Source: JBFJVZ01 sp041623895
GTDB taxonomy: Bacteria > Planctomycetota > Planctomycetia > Pirellulales > Pirellulaceae
Direction of reading: 5' to 3'
NCBI GenBank assembly: GCA_041623895.1
Contig: JBFJVZ010000055.1
Coordinates: 1-25,268 of the forward strand
Length of the DNA: 25,268 nt
In this document: one piece after another, positions 16,823 through 22,738 of the stretch
Numbering within the stretch: the first letter of the stretch is position 1
Layout: each line of letters opens with the position of its first letter
The notes under the pieces: model-generated
What the model was told of the DNA's origin: nothing
Database searches by the model: none
Seen by the model: the letters and a program-made list of their open reading frames with translations, nothing else
Translations under genes and position numbers: made by a program

Positions 16823-18211
16823 ATGCAACGTACTCGACTTGGTGTTTCCGTCGGATTCCTGCTGGCAGCCTTCATCACGCAGCACGCCCCGGCTGCCAAC
16901 AAGCCGAATTTGTTGTTCGTGATCGCCGATGACTGCACTTTCCGCGACATTGGCTGTTACGGCGGCCAGGCCCACACGCCAAACATCGATCGTTTGGCAA
17001 CCCAAGGCATGCGATTAACACACTGTTTTCAAGCCGCGCCGATGTGTTCACCGACTCGGCATAACATCTATACCGGCCAGTATCCCGTCAAAACCGGGGC
17101 ATACCCCAACCATACGGCCACGTATTCACACATCAAGAACATCACGCATTACCTAAAGCCACTTGGCTATCGCGTCGCGCTCTCGGGAAAGACGCACATC
17201 GGACCTCGTCAACTTTTCCAGTTCGAGTACAGCGGACAAAAAAACCCCGACATGAATGCGATCGACACGCTATTCGGCCAATGTGCCGAAAACGAAACGC
17301 CGTTTTGCTTGTTCGCCTGTAGCAACGAACCGCATACGCCTTGGGACAAGGGCGATGCGTCGCGCTATCCGCCAGAGAAAATCAAGCTGCCAGCCTACAT
17401 TCCGGACACGCCGGTCGTCCGTGATGGCTACAGCCGTTATTTGGCCGAGGTCACTTACTACGACAGCCAAGTTGGCGAATTGATGGATTTGTTGGACAAG
17501 CACAAGCTTGCCGACAACACCCTGGTCATCGTCGTTTCCGAGCAAGGCAATTCGATGCCGTTCGCCAAATGGACCTGTTACGACAACGGCTTGCAGTCGG
17601 CCATGATCGTTCGCTGGCCCGGAAAAGTAGAACCCGGGTCGGTCAGTGATGCCATGGTCGAGTATGTCGACGTGACGCCGACCTTTGTGGCCGCCGCCGG
17701 CGGCCAGCTCGCAGCAGAGCTGGATGGCGAGAGCATGATTGATCTGTTCACAGGTAAAGTGACCGAGCACAAGCAGTTTGCTTACGGCATCATGACTACC
17801 AAGGGTATCATCAACGGCAACGATTCGTATCCAATTCGCTCCGTGCGTTCACGCACCCACAAGCTGATCCTTAATCTTCAACACGATCAGAAATTCACGA
17901 ACGCGTGCACGAAGTCGGCTGAGTTCTTGTCGATGATAAAAGCCGCAGACGCCGGTGACGATTTGGCGAAATGGGCTGTGAATCGATATCACTATCGGCC
18001 GGCGGTGGAGTTTTATGATGTGATCGAAGACCCGCTGGAAATGCACAACCTGGCAGATCACCCGGAGTATGCCGACAAGATCGCAGCGCTGCGAAAACAA
18101 CTCGATGCGTGGATGGAATCACAAGGCGACAAAGGTGTCGCCACCGAGCTTGTCGCCAATCAGCACAAGCAGTCGAAAGCAAAGTCCGGCAATAACAAAA
18201 AGAAGAAGTAA
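16823..18211 (+). CDS. Secreted sulfatase (formylglycine type)
   Basis: A 462-residue protein with a Sec signal (LGVSVGFLLAAFITQHAPAA). It shows the type I sulfatase hallmarks: NLLFVIADDCTFRDIGCYGG with the metal-binding Asp pair (36-37), then HTPNIDRLATQGMRLTHCF, and the formylglycine motif CSPTR at 75-79 within MCSPTRHNIYTGQYP. Further blocks are YRVALSGKTHIGP, EPHTPWDKG, and LVIVVSEQGNSMPFAKWTCYDNG. The cysteine must be oxidised to formylglycine by a maturation enzyme not present in this window. Planctomycetes have many such enzymes, thought to desulfate algal polysaccharides; the substrate here cannot be told. The last residues are lysine-rich (SKAKSGNNKKKK). It is preceded by a divergent DUF1501 gene and followed by a repeat-rich spacer. 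Confidence 0.94.
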   Translation: MQRTRLGVSVGFLLAAFITQHAPAANKPNLLFVIADDCTFRDIGCYGGQAHTPNIDRLATQGMRLTHCFQAAPMCSPTRHNIYTGQYPVKTGAYPNHTATYSHIKNITHYLKPLGYRVALSGKTHIGPRQLFQFEYSGQKNPDMNAIDTLFGQCAENETPFCLFACSNEPHTPWDKGDASRYPPEKIKLPAYIPDTPVVRDGYSRYLAEVTYYDSQVGELMDLLDKHKLADNTLVIVVSEQGNSMPFAKWTCYDNGLQSAMIVRWPGKVEPGSVSDAMVEYVDVTPTFVAAAGGQLAAELDGESMIDLFTGKVTEHKQFAYGIMTTKGIINGNDSYPIRSVRSRTHKLILNLQHDQKFTNACTKSAEFLSMIKAADAGDDLAKWAVNRYHYRPAVEFYDVIEDPLEMHNLADHPEYADKIAALRKQLDAWMESQGDKGVATELVANQHKQSKAKSGNNKKKK

Positions 18212-18226
18212 ACGCGATTCCTAAAT

Positions 18227-18408
18227 GCGGCTCCGCGGGAGCCTCGCCCTGGGATGTGAAAACATCGGAATCTGGAGCATTTGTGGCCAATAGCAAACAT
18301 GCGTTTGTTGCGTCCAAGACAACATGAGTTTCCTGGGAGGGCGAGGCTCCCGCCGAGCTGAAGCGTCGGAAACGCTTTGCGGCTCCGCGGGAGCGTCGCC
18401 CTCCCAGC
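18227..18408. repeat. Cluster of three GC-rich palindromic repeat units
   Basis: Three related units fill the gap between the sulfatase and the DHOD-like gene: 18227-18254 (forward), 18331-18359 (inverted) and 18379-18408 (forward). The shared core is GGCTCCGCGGGAGCCTCGCC. Units 1 and 2 match over 20 of 21 positions as an inverted pair and could fold into a long stem around the intervening 76 bases. The core itself can form a 6-bp hairpin (GGCTCC-GCG-GGAGCC). No coding sequence is supported inside. This resembles dispersed repeats I recall from planctomycete genomes; not checked. Confidence 0.7.
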
Positions 18409-18445
18409 GGTTGGCAAACCTGTCTTCTTGTCCCCCACGCGTCCC

Positions 18446-19501
18446 ATGACGTCTTCCCCAACGTTCCCCCACTACGATCCGTCACGCAGTTACGCGTGGA
18501 ACTACGCCAACGCACCTGAGCCGGTCGCTGCTGTCGACGAACCAATTGTTCCCGGCGACTGGAACTGCTGCGGGCGGAAAGTCGCTTCACCGCTGGGGAT
18601 TGCCGCCGGCCCGCTGCTAAATGGCAAATGGTGCTTGTACTACGCGAATCTTGGCTTTGACGTCCTCACTTACAAAACGGTTCGCAGCCGGCAACGTGAT
18701 TGCTATGAACTGCCTAATTTGCAACCGGTAACCTGCGGCATGCTTACGGAAAAGCCTGCGTTGGTCCGCGCCGGCAATCAGATGAACGGTTCATGGGCTG
18801 TTTCCTTTGGGATGCCGTCGGCGGATCCGGACGCCTGGCGGCGCGACATCGAGTGGACGCGAAACAGATTGCCCGCCGATAAGATCCTTTCGGTCAGTGT
18901 CGTCGGCTCGGTTCAAGACGGCTGGACCAACGATGACTTGGCCAATGATTATGCCTTGTGCGCAAAGTGGGCTGTGGAAAGCGGCGCAGACTGCATTGAA
19001 ACCAACTTCTCCTGCCCAAACGTGTCCACATGTGACGGACAGCTCTATCACAATGCGCACCAGTCACGCGAAATCGCCGAAGTTGTGCGGGCCGCAATTG
19101 GAAACACGCCTTTGCTGATCAAGATAGGCCATCTGGTACAAGACGAGGCAATTCATTCGCTGCTTGCCGCGGTCGGGAAGATCGCTGACGCGTTAGTCAT
19201 GACCAACAGCATCGCGTCGTCGGTGATTCAAGATGACGAGCTGATGTTTGGCGGACAGCAACGCGGCATCTGCGGCGAAGCGATTCGCAAGGAGTCGGTT
19301 CGGCAGCTCGGTCGCTTCGCAAAAGTGATTGCTGAGCAAAATCTGCTCCTCCAGCTAATTGGCGTCGGAGGTATCAGCACAGCGGACCATGTACGAAGTT
19401 ACCTGGCTGCCGGTGCGCATGCTTGCCAACTGGCGACGTCGCCAATGATAAATCCACAGGTGGGTCTGGAGATTCGACGTCAGATGGCGTTGCAGATGTA
19501 G
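18446..19501 (+). CDS. Dihydroorotate-dehydrogenase-like flavoprotein
   Basis: A 351-residue TIM-barrel protein of the class 1 dihydroorotate dehydrogenase/dihydropyrimidine dehydrogenase group. Visible motifs are VASPLGIAAGPLLNGKW (FMN/loop region), ALVRAGNQMNGSWAVSFG, ETNFSCPNVSTCDG with N187 and C190 at the place of the class 1 catalytic cysteine, LLIKIG, a TNSI strand end, and the phosphate-binding stretch GVGGISTADHVRSYLAAGAHACQLATS. It has no signal peptide, so it is cytoplasmic. ATG 18446 is chosen because the longer frame (to 18377) runs through a repeat. It may be a pyrimidine biosynthesis enzyme, but it is longer and more divergent than a typical PyrD and no pyr genes are nearby; a different substrate is possible. 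Its TAG stop lies inside a palindromic repeat. Confidence 0.85.
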   Translation: MTSSPTFPHYDPSRSYAWNYANAPEPVAAVDEPIVPGDWNCCGRKVASPLGIAAGPLLNGKWCLYYANLGFDVLTYKTVRSRQRDCYELPNLQPVTCGMLTEKPALVRAGNQMNGSWAVSFGMPSADPDAWRRDIEWTRNRLPADKILSVSVVGSVQDGWTNDDLANDYALCAKWAVESGADCIETNFSCPNVSTCDGQLYHNAHQSREIAEVVRAAIGNTPLLIKIGHLVQDEAIHSLLAAVGKIADALVMTNSIASSVIQDDELMFGGQQRGICGEAIRKESVRQLGRFAKVIAEQNLLLQLIGVGGISTADHVRSYLAAGAHACQLATSPMINPQVGLEIRRQMALQM

Positions 19502-19518
19502 GCCAGGACTCGTCCTGG
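19498..19518. repeat. Half copy of the palindromic element, overlapping a stop codon
   Basis: GTAGGCCAGGACTCGTCCTG here matches one arm of the elements at 15069 and 16657 with a single change (CTC for CTT). The second arm is missing. The TAG stop of the DHOD-like gene is formed by the repeat itself. The internal palindrome CCAGGAC-TC-GTCCTGG remains intact, so a short hairpin can form in the 89-bp gap between convergent genes. Confidence 0.65.
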
Positions 19519-19590
19519 CGCGGCGATGGGAGGGCAAGTCGAAGCCGATTTCCCGAGAATTTTTCGACCGAGCCGTAGACGTGTCTTTTC

Positions 19591-20508
19591 TCACTCAAAA
19601 TCTTGTTGCAATTTCGTGATCTCCGCAGCCGTTAAATCGCCGCGGTGAATCACCAATTGGTATTTCAAGACCGTGGGTTCGACTCTGGATAACGAAACTG
19701 GCTGGCGTCCAGGGTAGACCGCGTTCTGCATGCTTCCTTTGCTTCGCAGAATCCAAAGATCATTCGGTGGCGGGTTGGTCGCGTGGGAAAGAATGGCAAT
19801 CCCACGCTGATCATCGGTGATATTAATCCACAAACCCGCTTGAATTGCTTGCTTCACGGGTTGCACGTCGCCATCGCCCGAGACAAAACGCTGCCGTCCG
19901 TTCAGCTGAATGCGTGGAGCAAAACCACCGTAACCTTTGACGTCTTCACTGCCACCTATCTTGACGTTGTCAGCTATGGCGAGCAGCGAAATTTCAAACT
20001 CGATCAGTCGGTATCGATTCGTCTGTGGATGGGCTGTGATCATCGTATCTTCGCGGACAACGGGAATCATCTTTCCGTCATCACCCAGATAATCGGGTGA
20101 CTTCCAGAGCACTGTCGCGGCGATTGACAGTGAGTCCGCTTCGCCAGACGTATTGACCGACGGAACGTCCCAGATGAATCTCTCGCAAGTCCAAGGGTCA
20201 CCTAATTTCCTGTCGCCCACCCAGACCTGATGCCAGGCCCAAAACACACCACGATGGTGACGGTGGTCCGGGGGAAAATCCTCGCTGATGACTTTGCCAT
20301 CCAAATCAAAAAGCGGGTGCACGTAATTGGCGCGCGGCCATTTGCCTTCCAGCGACTTGGTAGTTCGTTGATACCGCAAGACAGGCAAGTCGCCTTGGAG
20401 GATCATCACGCCTTGATCGTCCGGATCCGTGCGTAACGGTTGTTGGCCGGCTGCCGAGTGAGGCAACGCAACGAAGAGCAGAGCTGCAATTCCCAGGATT
20501 CGTATCAT
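19591..20508 (-). CDS. Secreted DUF6807 (PmoA-like) family protein
   Basis: A 305-residue protein. ATG 20508 gives a Sec signal (MIRILGIAALLFVALPHSAAG). The frame is open to 20892, but that extension runs antisense through phoU. The core motif YVHPLFDLDGKVISEDFPPDHRHHRGVFWAWHQV, with its His cluster, is typical of the family often annotated 'PmoA' or DUF6807, which has nothing shown to do with particulate methane monooxygenase. Later blocks are RYRLIEFEISLLA, GYGGFAPRIQL and ILSHATNPPPNDLWILR. Members are common in planctomycetes and often lie near Gfo/Idh/MocA oxidoreductases and glycoside-related genes. The fold suggests a sugar-active beta-sandwich. Activity is unknown; the histidines could bind a metal. 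It is divergent from phoU and convergent with the DHOD-like gene. Confidence 0.88.
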   Translation of the reverse strand: MIRILGIAALLFVALPHSAAGQQPLRTDPDDQGVMILQGDLPVLRYQRTTKSLEGKWPRANYVHPLFDLDGKVISEDFPPDHRHHRGVFWAWHQVWVGDRKLGDPWTCERFIWDVPSVNTSGEADSLSIAATVLWKSPDYLGDDGKMIPVVREDTMITAHPQTNRYRLIEFEISLLAIADNVKIGGSEDVKGYGGFAPRIQLNGRQRFVSGDGDVQPVKQAIQAGLWINITDDQRGIAILSHATNPPPNDLWILRSKGSMQNAVYPGRQPVSLSRVEPTVLKYQLVIHRGDLTAAEITKLQQDFE

Positions 20509-20629
20509 GTTGGTTCGTAGATCGAGCAGAAATCGGAACGAGAACTGTTTATACTCGCCGTCTGGCGGCTTGGCGCCTGGCCGAAAGAATTTCCCTTCGC
20601 TTGATCGGTAGAAAGCGCGGATCGAATCC
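20509..20629. promoter_or_regulatory. Divergent spacer with possible -10 elements
   Basis: This 121-bp spacer must carry promoters for phoU (+) and the DUF6807 gene (-). A TATACT hexamer at 20550-20555 lies 75 bases before the phoU start; read on the other strand the same site gives TATAAA, 41 bases before the DUF6807 start. No matching -35 box is seen on either strand. No PHO-box-like tandem repeat is evident. Confidence 0.2.
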
Positions 20630-21286
20630 ATGGGCAAACGTCTTGAACAAGAATTGATACGACTTCGGCAGCGTGTCGCCACGATGGCAAACTCCGTGCA
20701 GCAGGCACTGGCTGATTCCGTGGCGGCCCTGAGAACTGCCGATATCGATGCGGCCAACCGCGTCTGTGAAGCCGACGTTGTCATCAATGACCAGCGATTC
20801 GCGTTGGAGAGCGATATTGTGACGGTCATCGCCACGCAACAGCCTGTGGCCGGCGATGTCAGATTGCTGGTCGGCATTTTGGAGATTGCCACTGAGTTAG
20901 AACGTATGGGTGACTATGCCAAAGACATTGGTCGCATCGCCATTAGACAGCATCCGCACAAACTCGATAATCTTCCTTTCGACATCTCGGAGATCTCCAG
21001 CCACGCCATCAACATGCTGGAGCGAGCAATCACAGCCTTCGTCGATGGTAACCCGGAACTCGCTACAACTGTGGCAAAAGACGACGACCACGTTGACGAT
21101 CTTTGCCTGAGTCTTCACCGCAAATTGGTTCAAGACGCCAGTTCCGATGGAGCGTCACTGCAAGATGCGATGAGGCTTTTGCCGGCGATCCACAACATCG
21201 AACGATTTGCCGATCGGGTTACGAATATCTGCGAACGAATCGTGTACATCGAGACATCCCAGCAGGTCGAATTCGACGATCTATGA
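20630..21286 (+). CDS. phoU: PhoU family phosphate-signalling regulator
   Basis: A 218-residue all-alpha protein of normal PhoU length, with two PhoU repeats. The first has ALADSVAALRTADIDAANRVCEADVVIN, then QQPVAGDVRLLVGILEIATELERMGDYAKDIGRI, with the E-x-x-R-x-x-D metal-binding type motif near 89-97. The second has MLERAITAFVDGNPELATTVAKDDDHVDDL and HNIERFADRVTNICERIVYI. PhoU normally sits at the membrane between the PstSCAB phosphate transporter and the PhoR kinase and keeps the Pho response off. No pst or phoBR genes are in this window, so the gene is detached from the usual operon. It is followed after 19 bp by two membrane-protein genes on the same strand, which may be co-transcribed. 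Start ATG 20630 fits the family N-terminus. Confidence 0.93.
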   Translation: MGKRLEQELIRLRQRVATMANSVQQALADSVAALRTADIDAANRVCEADVVINDQRFALESDIVTVIATQQPVAGDVRLLVGILEIATELERMGDYAKDIGRIAIRQHPHKLDNLPFDISEISSHAINMLERAITAFVDGNPELATTVAKDDDHVDDLCLSLHRKLVQDASSDGASLQDAMRLLPAIHNIERFADRVTNICERIVYIETSQQVEFDDL

Positions 21287-21305
21287 AAGTTTTAATGAAA
21301 TCGAA

Positions 21306-21977
21306 ATGAACCGAATGAAGGACGGTCAGATTCCTTGGGAAGCAGCCTGCCGTTGGCAGCAGTACGAGGCAGAACTGCGCGTCAATCTCGTGCGACTGGG
21401 CGCCATTGGTTTGTTTTATATTGTCCATCTGGTTCATCATGTGGCGGCGAAAGGAAACCTGCCCGTTCTGGCGGCCTTGGGATTGGATTCAGGAACGGTA
21501 CTCACCGGGCAAACGCATGCGGCCTTGACTTGCATCGTGTTGGCCTGGGTGATGATCGGGCTGTGGATTCACCGGTCGCTTAGCATGCGTGTGTTCCCAC
21601 GATGGTTGATGTACGGTTCGACGGCCGGTGACGTGATCCTGCTAACTGCGGTTCTGGTACTCACGTCCGGACCGACCAGCCCCCTGATTGCGGGTTACTT
21701 TTTGATCGTGATGATGTCGGGCTTACGGTTCGACCTGACGCTAGTCCGCTGCGCAACGGCTACGACTGTGGTTAGCTACTTGATCGTACTCGGCTGTGCA
21801 AAGTGGCCGATCGGACTGGGGAAAATCAATACTCTTCCCAGCGTGCCGCGGTACCAGCAGCTGATGGTGATCGCCGCGCTGCTGTTAGCTGGTGTGGTGG
21901 TTGGCCAAGGAGTACGCCAGGCACGACAGTTGGCACAGCTTGGTACTCCCGCGCCGGGTGACGAGGGGGAATCATGA
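21306..21977 (+). CDS. Six-helix integral membrane protein, function unknown
   Basis: A 223-residue protein with about six membrane segments (roughly 28-45, 70-92, 102-121, 125-140, 145-163, 186-205) and short loops. It begins MNRMKDGQIPWEAACRWQQYEAELRVNLVRLGAIGLFYIVH. The arrangement, an amphipathic Trp/Arg-rich lead followed by six helices and a basic end (GQGVRQARQLAQL), looks like the membrane sensor module of a histidine kinase or adenylate cyclase, but no catalytic domain follows. The frame is open back into phoU, but ATG 21306 (or 21315) avoids that overlap. It lies 19 bp after phoU and overlaps the next gene at ATGA, so the three may form one operon. I do not recognise a named family. 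Confidence 0.8.
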   Translation: MNRMKDGQIPWEAACRWQQYEAELRVNLVRLGAIGLFYIVHLVHHVAAKGNLPVLAALGLDSGTVLTGQTHAALTCIVLAWVMIGLWIHRSLSMRVFPRWLMYGSTAGDVILLTAVLVLTSGPTSPLIAGYFLIVMMSGLRFDLTLVRCATATTVVSYLIVLGCAKWPIGLGKINTLPSVPRYQQLMVIAALLLAGVVVGQGVRQARQLAQLGTPAPGDEGES

Positions 21978-22537
21978 GCGAGCCGATGGCAACGGCAGCC
22001 TGTCCCAATTGCGGTGCTACGTACGAGCCGCCGGCAAGCATCTGCTGGCTGTGCCATCAGAATCTGCCGCCAGATGCCCCAAAGGTCGCTGGCACGTTGG
22101 CCCCCGAAAGCAGTTTTTCCTTCACGTTTTCAATTGCCAGTATTCTGTTGGCGACCTCATTATTTGCTGTTTTCTTTGGTGTTCTGGCGATGGCACCCGG
22201 GTTGGCGATCCTACTTGCCGTGCTTTCGGTGCCTGCATTCGTGCGAACGGGATTGGTTGTTCATCGCCGCTCGCAGCTTGGCAAGCCGGTATCAGCGGCG
22301 CGCAAGTTCTTGTGGTTTCTGGGTTCACTGACGGTGACCACGACCGTGGTGACGGTGGTCCTGTTCGCTTCGGTGGGTACCTTCTGCGCAGTTTGTCTTG
22401 GCGGGGCGTCCGTCGTGAACGATCCCAATAAGCCGGTTCCTTTTGCTCTGCTAGCAGCCGGAGTCACCACGATCACGGCGATCGTGTTGAGCGCCGGGTG
22501 GATTCGCCGCCGCTGGCGACGTCACCTTGGAGATTAG
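21974..22537 (+). CDS. Zinc-ribbon membrane protein
   Basis: A 187-residue protein with an N-terminal zinc ribbon: CPNCG (C10, C13) and CWLCH (C24, C27), a four-cysteine site of the zinc-ribbon type found at the start of many planctomycete membrane proteins. About four hydrophobic segments follow (roughly 48-68, 70-93, 114-140, 155-175), and the end is basic (IRRRWRRHLGD). The ATG overlaps the stop of the preceding gene (ATGA) and has a GAGGGGG sequence just upstream, the best ribosome binding site in the window. This suggests translational coupling with the six-helix protein. Function unknown; the ribbon may sit in the cytoplasm and bind a partner protein or nucleic acid. Confidence 0.8.
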   Translation: MSEPMATAACPNCGATYEPPASICWLCHQNLPPDAPKVAGTLAPESSFSFTFSIASILLATSLFAVFFGVLAMAPGLAILLAVLSVPAFVRTGLVVHRRSQLGKPVSAARKFLWFLGSLTVTTTVVTVVLFASVGTFCAVCLGGASVVNDPNKPVPFALLAAGVTTITAIVLSAGWIRRRWRRHLGD

Positions 22538-22564
22538 GTGCTGTGGTCCAGTTAGATTCTTCGG

Positions 22565-22628
22565 GTAGCCGGATTCGCCAGAATTCGGGGCGTTCGGCGA
22601 GTCACTGAAGTCTGGCGACCCCAGCTAC
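22565..22628. repeat. Imperfect 22-bp inverted repeat between convergent genes
   Basis: Arms at 22565-22586 (GTAGCCGGATTCGCCAGAAT and two more bases) and 22607-22628 pair at 18 of 22 positions around a 20-base loop. The element lies between the zinc-ribbon gene and the metzincin gene, which converge. No T-run is present. The arm sequence resembles a dispersed planctomycete repeat as I recall it. Other sequence in 22538-22738 shows no ORF I would support. Confidence 0.6.
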
Positions 22629-22738
22629 AAACGACCAAAGCACTCGCGCATCGTTACGAGTGCAGAACTTGCCTCATTCCTGAGCATTGCCGTCAAGGAA
22701 GCCCTGCAGGGACGAATGGACCCCAACCGTCAGCGGTA

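Noticed and set aside
18227..18408. CRISPR array
   Set aside because: There are only three units, one inverted, with unequal spacing (76 and 19 bases) and no cas genes. They are palindromic dispersed repeats.
19591..20508. Methane monooxygenase subunit suggested by the name PmoA
   Set aside because: The protein is secreted, lacks membrane helices and matches the DUF6807 pattern, which shares only the label.
20509..20892. Extension of the DUF6807 frame antisense through phoU
   Set aside because: The added sequence is an antisense shadow of phoU; the signal peptide begins at 20508.
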